Positions 41,919 to 50,026 of a stretch of DNA of 64,000 nucleotides are shown piece after piece (the first letter of the stretch is position 1; every line of letters begins with the position of its first letter). The stretch is from Clostridium amylolyticum. Its GTDB lineage: Bacteria > Bacillota > Clostridia > Clostridiales > Clostridiaceae. The stretch lies in the NCBI RefSeq assembly GCF_900142075.1, contig NZ_FQZO01000006.1, positions 186,001 to 250,000 on the forward strand, written 5' to 3'. The position numbers and the translations under genes were made by a program. The notes beneath the pieces were generated by a model, which saw nothing but the letters and a program-made list of their open reading frames with translations, searched no databases and was not told where the DNA came from.

Positions 41919-43184
41919 TTGAGATATAAAAAAATAATTGGAACCTTAGTTTTAGCACTTTCTATAAATATTTTATCACCAAATTTAGTAAAGAAGGCTC
42001 ATGCGGAAGTAAAGCCACCTAATATACAAGGTAAATTTGCCATAACTATGGATTTGAAAACTGGAGAAATAATTTACACTAAAGCACCAGATTCAAAAGC
42101 TTATCCTGCTAGTACCACAAAACTGTTAACAGCACTTTTATTGGCAGAAAATAAAAGTAAAGAAGATACCCTTAAATTTACTCCTGATGCATTAAAGCAA
42201 CCGGATTATGCTATTTATAGAAGTTTCGGCCCAATACCTCTTGGCACTACCATGTCTGCAGGGGATGCTATGAAAGGATTAATGCTTTTTTCCGGTAATG
42301 ATATAGCTTATGTAATTGCAGATAATGTAGCTGGTAGTAATGCAAAGTTCTCTGAGATGATGAATAGTAAACTAAAAGAATGGAATTTAAAAGACACTCA
42401 TTTTGTTAATCCTAACGGTCTTCCAGATGCTAATCATTATACCACTCCCTATGAACTAGCTATAATCACTAAAAAAGCTTATGAAAACCCTTGGGTTAAA
42501 GAAACTATGAATACCAAAAACGCCACTATTAAAACTTCTAACAACTTAATTATCAATGTGGAAAATAGAAATAAAAATGTAGGCGTTGATGGCTGCGTAG
42601 CTGGTAAAACCGGCTATACTAAGGATGCTGGCAGATGTTTGGCTACAGTTTATGAAAGAGATGGAAGAACTTTAATAGGAATAGTTATGAATTCTGTTTA
42701 TGACCTAAATGACACCGCAGTATTTGAAGATATGAAAAAGGTAATAGATTATAGCTATGCTGCAGAAAAAACTTCATTTATGAAAGCGGATACCACTGTA
42801 GGCACTTACCCTATAAAGTATAAGCTGTTTAAATTCTTTGGTCCTGAAAAAACCATAGATGTACCTTTTATCCTTACAGAAGATGTAAATATCTATGATA
42901 ATGAAATAAATAAAAATGAAACTAAAGGAATTGTAGAAATAAAAGAAACAGATGGATGGAACCTCGCTAAAAACCCTAAAGCTTCTATTTTTAAGGTTAG
43001 TCAAAGGGTTTCCTCCCATGAGTATGCTGTTAAAGCCAATATAACTACCCAAGATTTATTAAAACAAAATATAGTTATCTATGGCATAACCCTTGCTGCT
43101 ATTATTTTTATACTTGTATTAATAATATTAATTATAAGAATTTTTTCTAAAAGAAGCAGAAAAAGAGGCAGAAGAAGATATTAA
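41919..43184 (+). CDS. dacF: D-alanyl-D-alanine carboxypeptidase
   Basis: This 421-residue low-molecular-weight penicillin-binding protein trims the terminal D-Ala of peptidoglycan stem peptides. A signal peptide ending AHA (residues 1-29) is followed by SxxK (Ser65-Lys68, PASTTKLL), SGN (125-127) and KTG (230-232). The C-terminus has a membrane helix (about 383-410) and a basic tail KRSRKRGRRR, which holds it in the membrane. The start is TTG 41919 behind GGAGAG. A terminator follows. Confidence 0.92.
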   Translation: MRYKKIIGTLVLALSINILSPNLVKKAHAEVKPPNIQGKFAITMDLKTGEIIYTKAPDSKAYPASTTKLLTALLLAENKSKEDTLKFTPDALKQPDYAIYRSFGPIPLGTTMSAGDAMKGLMLFSGNDIAYVIADNVAGSNAKFSEMMNSKLKEWNLKDTHFVNPNGLPDANHYTTPYELAIITKKAYENPWVKETMNTKNATIKTSNNLIINVENRNKNVGVDGCVAGKTGYTKDAGRCLATVYERDGRTLIGIVMNSVYDLNDTAVFEDMKKVIDYSYAAEKTSFMKADTTVGTYPIKYKLFKFFGPEKTIDVPFILTEDVNIYDNEINKNETKGIVEIKETDGWNLAKNPKASIFKVSQRVSSHEYAVKANITTQDLLKQNIVIYGITLAAIIFILVLIILIIRIFSKRSRKRGRRRY

Positions 43185-43188
43185 ACTT

Positions 43189-43221
43189 AAAGGCTGTGGT
43201 TATTATACCCAGCCTTTAATT
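43189..43221 (+). terminator. Terminator of dacF
   Basis: AAAGGCTG and AGCCTTT with inner GGT/ACC pairs are followed by AATTATAACC, a short T tract. Confidence 0.65.
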
Positions 43222-43258
43222 ATAACCATTTAAATACTTATAAAAGAGGTTATTTCTT

Positions 43259-45568
43259 ATGGAAAGAAGATTTATAAAGATAAATGGAATTGTTCAAGGA
43301 GTTGGTTTTAGACCCTTTGTATTTAACTTAGCAATGAAATATGGTGTTAAAGGCTGGGTAAATAATAACTCTCAAGGTGTTTATATAGATGCAGAGGCTT
43401 CTCATTATAATCTAGATGATTTCATAGAAAAAATTAAGCATAACCCTCCCCCTTTAGCAAAAATTGATAGTATTACTTGGGAGGATTTAGAGATTTATGG
43501 ATTTAATGATTTTACTATAAAGGAAAGCCAAATTGAATCTGGGAAAATAACTCTTATTTCTCCAGACACCGCTTTATGCAGTGAATGCCTTGAGGATATA
43601 CTTAATGTTAAAAATAGAAGATACTTTTATCCTTTTACTAACTGCACTAACTGTGGTCCTAGATTTTCTATAATAGAAAGTATTCCTTATGATAGGGATA
43701 AAACCACTATGAAATCCTTTAAAATGTGCAACCTTTGTAATGAAGAATATAAGAATCCTAGAAATAGAAGGTTTCACGCCCAACCTAATGCCTGTGATAA
43801 CTGCGGTCCTCATATATATTTAACAGACAGTAAAGGTGAAGTTATATTAGCTAGCAAAGAAGATTTAAATTCTAGCCAGTATAATTATGAAACCCTAAAA
43901 TGGGTATCGGAAAAATTAAAAGAGGGTTTTATATTTGCTATAAAAGGATTAACTGGTTTTCATTTAGTTTGTGATGGTAAAAATGAAGTTGCTATAAAAA
44001 ATCTAAGAAAAAGGAAAAATCGCCCTCATAAACCTTTTGCTTTAATGGCTAAAAACATAGATATTGTAAAAAAGTATTGTGAAATAAACCAGATGGAAGA
44101 AACAATAATTACTGGCAGCAAAAAGCCTATTGTACTATTAGATAAAAAACAGAATTGCTCCTTACCTTCAAATATTGCTCCTTTCCAAAAGAGTCTAGGT
44201 ATAATGCTGCCCTATACACCTTTACATGCTTTGATTTTTAACTTTGATATTGAATTATTGGTAATGACTAGTGCAAATCTATCCTCATTACCATTAGAAT
44301 ATGATAATGATACAGCCATTCGTGATTTAAGTAGTATTGTGGATTATTTCTTGTTACATAATAGAGATATTTTTATTCCTGTAGATGATTCAGTAACTAA
44401 AATAGAACTTAACGGTGAGTATATAGTAAGACGCGCTCGTGGTTATGCCCCCTCTCCCTTTAACTTTCAAAGTGATAAATGCATACTAGCCTTGGGTCCT
44501 CATATGAAAAACACCTTTTCCATATCAAAACAAAAATTTATTTTTATGAGTCAGCATATAGGGGATCTCCAAAATGTTGAAACCTTTAATCATTATATAA
44601 ATAATATTAATCAATTTAAAAAAATATTTGATATAACTCCTACCCTAGCAGTTTGCGATATGCATCCTGGCTATTTAAGCACTAAGTACGCTGAAAGTTT
44701 AGATGTTCCATTAATAAAAGTTCAGCATCACCATGCTCATATAGTAAGCTGTATGGCGGAAAATGAAATAAGTGACAATGTAATTGGACTATCTTTTGAT
44801 GGAACAGGTTTTGGAGATGATGGAGCTATTTGGGGCGGTGAATTCTTAATATGCAATTTAAAAGAGTATGAGAGGGCCGGTCATATAAGTTACGTTAATT
44901 TATCTTCTGATGATAGCGCCTCTCGTGAACCTTGGAAATCTGCTATAGCATACCTATGCTACTCCTATAATAAAAATAAAGATTTACAGAATTTAATCTC
45001 CTTAGAAGATTTAATATATAAACTTTATGGTGATAAAGGTATTTTATTTAGCAAAATTATTAAAAATAAAATAAATACTATTAACTCTTCTAGTATGGGA
45101 AGATTTTTTGATGGGGTATCCAGCTTATGCGGCATCAGACATACTATTACCTATGAAGGTCAAGCCTCTATAGAGCTAGAAGCTCTCATAGAAGAAGCTT
45201 CTGAGAATTGTTATGAGTATGGTATAGAGGAGCTTTGCCCTATGTTTATAATAGATACCTCTAAAATTCTTACTGATATAATAAAAGATTTGCTTTCAGA
45301 CCTTCCTCCAAAAATAATATCTGCAAAATTTCATAATACCATTGTTTCTTTTTCTAAGGAAATGTGTATTAAATTAAGAAATAAATACAACATTAACTCC
45401 GTATGCTTAAGTGGTGGTGTTTTTCAAAACTCCTACTTATTAAATAATTTATATAAAAGCCTTATTCATGAAGGCTTTAAGGTTTATACTCATTCAAAGA
45501 TTCCTACTAATGATGGTGGAATAAGCTACGGACAGCTTATTATAGCAAGCCTAATGTGTGAAGAATAA
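43259..45568 (+). CDS. hypF: Carbamoyltransferase HypF
   Basis: This 769-residue protein makes the thiocarbamate on HypE that becomes the cyanide ligand of [NiFe]-hydrogenase. It shows the acylphosphatase domain (residues 1-90; GIVQGVGFRPFV), two zinc fingers (CSECLEDIL/CTNCG and CNLCNEEY/CDNCG), the YrdC-like domain (FAIKGLTGFHLVCD) and the Kae1-like domain with HHHAH. No other hyp or hydrogenase gene is in this window, so partners must lie elsewhere. The gene is followed after 27 bases by the truncated flavin reductase gene. Confidence 0.95.
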   Translation: MERRFIKINGIVQGVGFRPFVFNLAMKYGVKGWVNNNSQGVYIDAEASHYNLDDFIEKIKHNPPPLAKIDSITWEDLEIYGFNDFTIKESQIESGKITLISPDTALCSECLEDILNVKNRRYFYPFTNCTNCGPRFSIIESIPYDRDKTTMKSFKMCNLCNEEYKNPRNRRFHAQPNACDNCGPHIYLTDSKGEVILASKEDLNSSQYNYETLKWVSEKLKEGFIFAIKGLTGFHLVCDGKNEVAIKNLRKRKNRPHKPFALMAKNIDIVKKYCEINQMEETIITGSKKPIVLLDKKQNCSLPSNIAPFQKSLGIMLPYTPLHALIFNFDIELLVMTSANLSSLPLEYDNDTAIRDLSSIVDYFLLHNRDIFIPVDDSVTKIELNGEYIVRRARGYAPSPFNFQSDKCILALGPHMKNTFSISKQKFIFMSQHIGDLQNVETFNHYINNINQFKKIFDITPTLAVCDMHPGYLSTKYAESLDVPLIKVQHHHAHIVSCMAENEISDNVIGLSFDGTGFGDDGAIWGGEFLICNLKEYERAGHISYVNLSSDDSASREPWKSAIAYLCYSYNKNKDLQNLISLEDLIYKLYGDKGILFSKIIKNKINTINSSSMGRFFDGVSSLCGIRHTITYEGQASIELEALIEEASENCYEYGIEELCPMFIIDTSKILTDIIKDLLSDLPPKIISAKFHNTIVSFSKEMCIKLRNKYNINSVCLSGGVFQNSYLLNNLYKSLIHEGFKVYTHSKIPTNDGGISYGQLIIASLMCEE

Positions 45569-45595
45569 TTAAAATGTTATATAGGAGAAGATATA

Positions 45596-45736
45596 ATGAC
45601 TAAAACAAATTTTAAAGGAAGCGTAATGCTTAATCCAGTTCCTGTGGTACTTATCACCTCAAAGAATGAAGAGGATAAGGTGAATGTATTTACCGCAGCT
45701 TGGGTGGGGACTTCTCGGCAAACACAAATACAGTAA
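45596..45736 (+). pseudogene. Flavin reductase family protein, truncated at the prophage junction
   Basis: ATG 45596 (after ATAGGAGAAG) opens a flavin-reductase N-terminus: FKGSVMLNPVPVVLITSKN, followed by VNVFTAAWVGT. Flavin reductases then normally continue past AAWxGT for some 130 more residues, but here the frame changes to SRQTQIQ and stops at 45734. The break at about 45710 marks the left junction of the prophage. The rest of the gene should lie at the right end of the prophage, outside the window. Confidence 0.8.
45705..45722. other. Probable prophage attachment site (attL)
   Basis: Homology to flavin reductases ends at GGTGGGGACT (about 45704-45713). What follows is unrelated, non-coding and immediately leads to prophage genes. 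The exact core cannot be fixed without attR. Confidence 0.6.
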
Positions 45737-45772
45737 ATAAAGAACAGTCTACTTAGGCTGTTCTTTATTTAT
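45735..45772. terminator. Strong bidirectional terminator at the prophage left end
   Basis: AAATAAAGAACAG pairs with CTGTTCTTTATTT exactly over 13 bases with a 10-base loop. It insulates hypF transcription from the prophage and ends the 33-aa gene from the other side. Confidence 0.85.
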
Positions 45773-45850
45773 TACCTTATTAAGATTTTCATATAATTCT
45801 TCTTCTAACCATAAAATTTCATTTTTTTCACTTATGTTGTCTTTTCTCAT
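45749..45850 (-). CDS. 33-aa charged protein with LexA-box promoter
   Basis: This small frame encodes MRKDNISEKNEILWLEEELY plus a tail rich in Asn, Lys and Glu. It is a probable amphipathic helix with no membrane segment. A GGGGG-type ribosome binding site lies 8 bases upstream of ATG 45848-45850, and a consensus-like promoter (TTGATA-17-TATCAT) with a LexA-like box lies 32 bases further. No homologue is recognised. It is the prophage gene closest to the attachment site. Confidence 0.6.
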   Translation of the reverse strand: MRKDNISEKNEILWLEEELYENLNKVINKEQPK

Positions 45851-45881
45851 ATCTCAATCCCCCTATGTACTTTATATTACA

Positions 45882-45910
45882 ATGATAGCAAACGTACGTT
45901 CCCATATCAA
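45882..45910 (-). promoter_or_regulatory. Promoter with LexA (SOS) box in the spacer
   Basis: On the minus strand, TTGATA (45905-45910) and TATCAT (45882-45887) are 17 bases apart. Within the spacer lies GAACGTACGTTT (45890-45901), matching GAAC-N4-GTTY, the Gram-positive LexA box core. It sits where a bound repressor would block RNA polymerase. Confidence 0.65.
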
Positions 45911-46067
45911 GTAATTTTTTAAAATTAATTTCCATTTAGTTTGCAACATAATTATAGCACCAAAATCCATTCCCTCCAGGAATATTTCGACACGCTTATT
46001 TCATTCCCATAATTTATGTATTTTTTTACTTGTTATTTTGTCGTAAAATGTATATTTGGGTGATATT

Positions 46068-46322
46068 ATGTTGAAAAAATTAAGGTTAAGTCGAAAACTT
46101 TCTCAATCTGAACTGGCTGCACGTGTAGGCATAAGTCAAAGTTATCTTAGTAAACTAGAAAATTTACAAGAAAGGAGTACTATGATAAATACCTTGCTAG
46201 TTAAAAATCTATCTGAAGTTTTAAATGTATCCCCTATTTTACTTCTTATTTATTTTTATTCTCCTCATACTAAAATCAATTTAAAATGTCTTAATTGTTC
46301 AAAAAATAAATTTATTCTGTAA
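46068..46322 (+). CDS. XRE-family HTH regulator, short
   Basis: This 84-residue protein has a Cro/CI-type helix-turn-helix: LKKLRLSRKLSQSELAARVG, then ISQSYLSKLEN (about residues 2-34). The C-terminus (KINLKCLNCSKNKFIL) is not conserved-looking and has a CxxC. ATG 46068 follows GGGTGAT. It is at the prophage left end, next to another XRE gene, and could control the neighbouring lysogeny-associated genes. Confidence 0.75.
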   Translation: MLKKLRLSRKLSQSELAARVGISQSYLSKLENLQERSTMINTLLVKNLSEVLNVSPILLLIYFYSPHTKINLKCLNCSKNKFIL

Positions 46323-46376
46323 TTCTAATTGCATCCCCTTCCTTTACATTAAAATTTTTCTAGGGAGGGAGTGCTT

Positions 46377-46655
46377 ATGTTAGGAGATAGACTTAAAGAG
46401 CTTAGGGAAGATTCGGGAATGAACCAGGACCAGTTGGCTGATATATTAGGTGTTACTAGATCTGCTATATCCAGTTATGAAACAAATACTAATATGCCTA
46501 GCCTAGATATGGCTATAAAGTTAGCTGATATATTTAATGTAAGCCTGGATTATTTATCTTGTAGGACAAAGGAAAGAACTAATTTAAACTTATTTGATAA
46601 AAATAATAAAGCACTAATATTAGATATGATAAAACTTATTGAGAAATATAAATAG
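46377..46655 (+). CDS. XRE-family HTH regulator
   Basis: This 92-residue protein has a standard XRE helix-turn-helix: LKELREDSGMNQDQLADILG, then VTRSAISSYETNTNMPSLD (residues 6-45), with a short C-terminal helix. ATG 46377 is behind GGGAGGGAG; an in-frame GTG at 46371 overlaps that site. It lies 54 bases after the first XRE gene, possibly in one transcript, and ends at a terminator shared with the exonuclease gene. Confidence 0.85.
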   Translation: MLGDRLKELREDSGMNQDQLADILGVTRSAISSYETNTNMPSLDMAIKLADIFNVSLDYLSCRTKERTNLNLFDKNNKALILDMIKLIEKYK

Positions 46656-46670
46656 TACCAAAATAAAAAT

Positions 46671-46702
46671 AGCCCTGGATCTGCTCCAGAGTTATTTTTT
46701 TA
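46671..46702. terminator. Bidirectional terminator between XRE and exonuclease genes
   Basis: CTGGATCTGCTCCAG forms a stem, with outer pairing of AGCC/AGTT regions, then TTATTTTTTTATC on the plus strand. Confidence 0.72.
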
Positions 46703-46704
46703 TC

Positions 46705-47688
46705 TTAATATACTGTATAGCATACATCAACTGAATTAATAATTTCTAAATATATATATGCACATACTTTACAATCTGAAAGAGCTTCATGTGACTTTAA
46801 CTCATCTAAATTAAATCTCCATTTAAGTTCTTCAAGCTTATAACTTTCAAGTTTTACATCCTTTTCTGTTACAAAATCATATTCTTTAATTTTACTCCTA
46901 GCCATCTGCAGAGTATCTATTGCTTTGTTCTTTGGCTTTTTATATCCATATTTATATAGGTTGTGTAATAAGAATTTCATATCGAAAGTACAATTATGTG
47001 CAATTAAAACCTCTTCACCTATAAAATCTAAAAATCTTGGAAGAACTTCTTGTATTGATGGAGCATCCTCTACCATTTCATTTGTTATTCCATTTATTGA
47101 TGTTATTTTCTGAGTTATTTTTTTATTAGGTTTTACATATGTAATAAATGTTTCTATTGGCTTCTCCAAATCAAATTTAATTGCACCTACTTGTATTATT
47201 TCGTTATTTTCTTCATTTAATCCAGTGGTTTCAAAATCAAATACAACAAAGTTAGAAGGCCTCTTAGTTGTGTTTGGATATTTCATAAAGTTTTCATATA
47301 TAACTTCTTTATTCCTTGTTATATTTTTTATAAAGCTATTATCTAACTGCTTACCTAAATCATAATTCTTAACATCTTCAAAACTTTTTATATAAAGAGT
47401 TTCTGAAGACTCTTTTTTATCATTTTTTACATTTTCTATTACTATATTAGTATTAATCTGATTAGAGCTGCTAATATTGCTAACTTCATTTGATAAAGCA
47501 ATCTCTCCTTTTATCTTCTTAGCCTTTGAATTGTACAGTAAATAAAAAACAAATGCTGTTATAGCAACTAATGAAAATGTTAAATTAAATAACATAAAAA
47601 TAACTGATACGCATTCAATTATTAAAGCAATTATACGTTTTTTATTATACTTTTGTAACTCATTTTCTAATCCTGCTATATTATCCAT
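46705..47688 (-). CDS. Membrane-anchored DEDDh exonuclease in the prophage
   Basis: This 327-residue protein has two closely spaced N-terminal membrane segments (about residues 15-52), a Ser/Asn-rich linker, and a C-terminal DnaQ-like exonuclease. ExoI is FVVFDFETTGLNEEN, ExoII is LIAHNCTFDMKFLLHNLYKY and ExoIII is SHEALSDCKVCAYIYL, so the DEDDh residues are present. A DNA or RNA 3'-5' exonuclease held at the membrane is unusual. It lies outside the lysis-tail operon, at the prophage edge, which is where moron and superinfection-exclusion genes are found. ATG 47686-47688 is the chosen start. Confidence 0.78.
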   Translation of the reverse strand: MDNIAGLENELQKYNKKRIIALIIECVSVIFMLFNLTFSLVAITAFVFYLLYNSKAKKIKGEIALSNEVSNISSSNQINTNIVIENVKNDKKESSETLYIKSFEDVKNYDLGKQLDNSFIKNITRNKEVIYENFMKYPNTTKRPSNFVVFDFETTGLNEENNEIIQVGAIKFDLEKPIETFITYVKPNKKITQKITSINGITNEMVEDAPSIQEVLPRFLDFIGEEVLIAHNCTFDMKFLLHNLYKYGYKKPKNKAIDTLQMARSKIKEYDFVTEKDVKLESYKLEELKWRFNLDELKSHEALSDCKVCAYIYLEIINSVDVCYTVY

Positions 47689-47902
47689 ATTACCAACACC
47701 ATCCCCCAATTATGTAAATTCTAATTATAATTGTAATCTGTATGCTACTATATACAAGCTTTTCGACAAAACTATATATAATATTACATGTATAAAAGAT
47801 TTAAAAGTGGCAAGAATTTAGATAATCCTTTTGTATTAATTTTTTATTTATTGTAATGTACTTATAGTTAAGGCTCCCGTGTGGGGCTTTTTCTATTTTA
47901 GA

Positions 47903-47932
47903 GAAAAAAATGGGTAACCCTAAAGCTACCCT
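47903..47932 (-). terminator. Terminator after the small charged phage gene
   Basis: On the minus strand GGGTA/TACCC around GCTTTAGGGT is followed by ATTTTTTTCTC. Confidence 0.6.
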
Positions 47933-47939
47933 GAAGAAA

Positions 47940-48119
47940 CTATTCATTCAATTTAGATTCTCTTTCTTTAATTAGCTGCTTTAACTCTTCAAGATCTTCA
48001 CGTGTAGATTGATTTTTTATAAAGCTTCTAGACCTTGAGCGATTACTTAAATACTTTGCATATTCCTTATTTTTTTCTTGCCACTTTTTATTAGCTTCAG
48101 TTTGTTTGCTACTATCCAA
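47940..48119 (-). CDS. Small charged phage protein
   Basis: This about 59-residue, Lys/Glu/Ser-rich protein has KKWQEKNKEYAKYLSNRSRS, then a Leu-rich helix, LEELKQLIKERESKL, probably coiled coil. It might be a DNA-binding or regulatory peptide but no family is recognised. TTG 48117-48119 behind AGGTG is preferred to GTG 48128. It starts right after a 29-residue membrane peptide gene. Confidence 0.55.
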   Translation of the reverse strand: MDSSKQTEANKKWQEKNKEYAKYLSNRSRSRSFIKNQSTREDLEELKQLIKERESKLNE

Positions 48120-48128
48120 ATTAATCAC

Positions 48129-48218
48129 CTACTTTGACAATAACATTATTAATGTAATTAAACTTATTATAAGCGCTACAATACTTAAAATAAAGCTTAG
48201 TTTTTGAATTTTATTCAT
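48129..48218 (-). CDS. 29-aa single-helix membrane peptide
   Basis: The frame encodes MNKIQKLSFILSIVALIISL plus LITLIMLLSK, nearly all one membrane helix. AAGGAGGTAAAGC precedes ATG 48216-48218, so it is probably translated. It lies between two other small phage genes; a role in lysis control is possible but only a guess. Confidence 0.6.
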   Translation of the reverse strand: MNKIQKLSFILSIVALIISLITLIMLLSK

Positions 48219-48304
48219 AATGCTTTACCTCCTTAACCTTTATGTTATAATAAAGTTAAGAAGAAGATTTAAGGAACGGAAGGGGTGTGAGCCCTTCCTT
48301 GTGG

Positions 48305-48424
48305 TTACTTGCGATTAACAAGTATTAGATTTATTACAGCTATAATCAGGTTTACTAGGGCTGTTATTAACTGTATTAAATCCTTGTTGTTTGTTCCTTT
48401 TTTCTTCTTCTTTTTCTTTGCCAC
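48305..48424 (-). CDS. 39-aa Lys-rich membrane peptide
   Basis: The frame starts at GTG 48422-48424 behind AAGGAGGTG and encodes a run of seven lysines, a short polar stretch, then one membrane helix (LIQLITALVNLIIAVINLIL) and a basic end. It is upstream of the other membrane peptide and next to the endolysin gene. Function unknown; a holin-associated or lysis-timing role is possible. Confidence 0.6.
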   Translation of the reverse strand: MAKKKKKKKGTNNKDLIQLITALVNLIIAVINLILVNRK

Positions 48425-48527
48425 TTTTATCACCTCCTTACAATTATATTATACTATGCATAGTATATAATGTCAATACTTTTTATTACTTTTTTTCTAT
48501 ATTTTTATAAATAATTACAAAAAATAA

Positions 48528-48551
48528 AGGGCAACCCTCAGAGGTTGCCCT
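48528..48551 (-). terminator. Terminator of the prophage late operon
   Basis: On the minus strand AGGGCAACCTC/GAGGGTTGCCCT forms a GC-rich stem right after the amidase stop codon, followed by TTATTTTTTG. Confidence 0.9.
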
Positions 48552-48559
48552 AATAAATT

Positions 48560-49474
48560 CTATAATCCTAAAAGTTTCTTCCAGGTGTTTCTACCTACTA
48601 TTCCATCAGCCACTAACCCATTATTTCTCTGAAATGCCATAATGGCCTGCTTGGTACCTTCTCCAAAGATTCCATCTGCTCCATAAGCTAAACTATAGCC
48701 TAAATATATTAACCTTTCCTGAATCCATTTTGTTATATTTCCCCTAGCACCTTGTTTTACTAAGGGGCACCCATTCAAGGTATTAGGACCAGGATAATTA
48801 TCTATAGCCTGCTTAGAAAAACCTTGCCTATTACATTCTGCCTGTAGAGAAGCAAAATCATATTGGGGTTTTGCTTGTGGCTTAGGTTGTGGCATTGGTG
48901 TTGTAGGCTTAGAAGCTTCAGGTACTCTCTTGCCTTCTATCCCTTCCGCTATAACCTTAGCAATGCCTGCAGGTCCCAATCTTCTATAGTTTTCTACGTC
49001 CTTTACAGCTTCAACAAAGAACATTTCAACTATCATAGCTGGCATCTTTGTATTTCTAACCTCGTATAGCCTTGGATTAATGTTTAAGCCTTTAGTTCCA
49101 GCTCTTCTTTGATTTCCGCCATCGTCTGTGAATCCAGCCAAGAATAGAGCTCTAGATACATTTACTGCATATTCATGTTCGCTGTAGACACATACTTCAG
49201 AGCCGATGGAACCGTTGTATTTATCATAAGCATTATTACAGTGCAAACTTAAGAATAGATCCGCACCCCAAGCATTAGCTTTATTTACCCCATAAGCTAA
49301 ATCCTCATATTTGTCCATGTTATATGGTGGAGTAACATCTAATATTTCATGTCCTAAAGATTTTAAATAATTGCCAAAGTGTGGCAGCACCTCTCTGTTG
49401 GTATCTAATTCACTTATTATTCCTACTGCTCCTGGTGCACCATAATTATGGCCACCTCTATATGCTATTTTCAT
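48560..49474 (-). CDS. Phage endolysin: N-acetylmuramoyl-L-alanine amidase
   Basis: This 304-residue protein has an N-terminal Amidase_3 domain (residues 1-180), with YRGGHNYGAPGA, SELDTNREV, FLSLHCNNAYDKYNGS and the closing catalytic MIVEMFFVE. A Pro-rich linker (PTTPMPQPKPQAKPQ) follows, then a C-terminal peptidoglycan-binding domain with GARGNITKWIQERLIYLGY and ADGIFGEGTKQAI. It cleaves the amide bond between muramic acid and the stem peptide at host lysis. It lies two bases downstream of the holin gene, the usual lysis cassette order. Confidence 0.92.
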   Translation of the reverse strand: MKIAYRGGHNYGAPGAVGIISELDTNREVLPHFGNYLKSLGHEILDVTPPYNMDKYEDLAYGVNKANAWGADLFLSLHCNNAYDKYNGSIGSEVCVYSEHEYAVNVSRALFLAGFTDDGGNQRRAGTKGLNINPRLYEVRNTKMPAMIVEMFFVEAVKDVENYRRLGPAGIAKVIAEGIEGKRVPEASKPTTPMPQPKPQAKPQYDFASLQAECNRQGFSKQAIDNYPGPNTLNGCPLVKQGARGNITKWIQERLIYLGYSLAYGADGIFGEGTKQAIMAFQRNNGLVADGIVGRNTWKKLLGL

Positions 49475-49476
49475 AA

Positions 49477-49953
49477 CTATTTTTCCTCCTTATTATCAAA
49501 TTTTACAAATTCTTTACTTTCACCATCACTTTTTTTCTTAAGTATATCTATTGCATTGACAACTACCGGAGACCATTTAATGCCCATTAATCCTGTATTC
49601 TCTATAAGGGATAAGCATTCATTTGCTATAAATCCTATAATAGCAGTATTCCTTAAAAATCCTCCTGAACCGAGTACTATATCAACCTGGTTAACTACAA
49701 CTATTACAACAAATATAAACGCCTTTTTAACTAGCCCCTTAAAGCCTGCATTACTTTGTGCAGCTCCTGTTTCGGTTTTGGGTGATCTTTTAAATATCGC
49801 TGCGACAGCAAAACCAGTTATATAATCTGCTATTGCACAGCAAGTTAACGCCGTAAGAAGAGCATCCGCCCCGCCTAAAGCCTTAGCTAATACTCCTCCT
49901 AATACGCCAACTGCTACACAAATACCATTTTTTATGTTCATTATTTTTTCCAC
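49477..49953 (-). CDS. Phage holin (holin 4 / toxin-secretion type)
   Basis: This 158-residue protein has three or four membrane segments (about residues 8-50, 76-95 and 100-120), with the family features LGGADALLTALTCCAIADYI, FKGLVKKAFIFVVIVV and a charged C-terminal tail. It makes membrane holes so that the endolysin can reach the wall. GTG 49951-49953 follows AAGAAGGT. It precedes the amidase with almost no gap, so the two are translated together. Confidence 0.9.
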   Translation of the reverse strand: MEKIMNIKNGICVAVGVLGGVLAKALGGADALLTALTCCAIADYITGFAVAAIFKRSPKTETGAAQSNAGFKGLVKKAFIFVVIVVVNQVDIVLGSGGFLRNTAIIGFIANECLSLIENTGLMGIKWSPVVVNAIDILKKKSDGESKEFVKFDNKEEK

Positions 49954-49984
49954 TTTAATACCTTCTTTCTTATAAAATTAGGCA

Positions 49985-50005
49985 AAATAAAAACACCCTG
50001 TAGGT
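49985..50005 (-). terminator. Weak terminator or pause hairpin ahead of the holin gene
   Basis: On the minus strand CACC-TACAG-GGTG is followed by TTTTTATTTTG. It may lower transcription into the lysis cassette. Confidence 0.5.
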
Positions 50006-50026
50006 GCCATACTTTGCCTTTTTAGA

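Noticed and set aside
47850..47900. Plus-strand hairpin AAGGCTCCC...GGGGCTTTTT
   Set aside because: It looks like a terminator, but no plus-strand gene upstream of it can be supported, so it was not listed.
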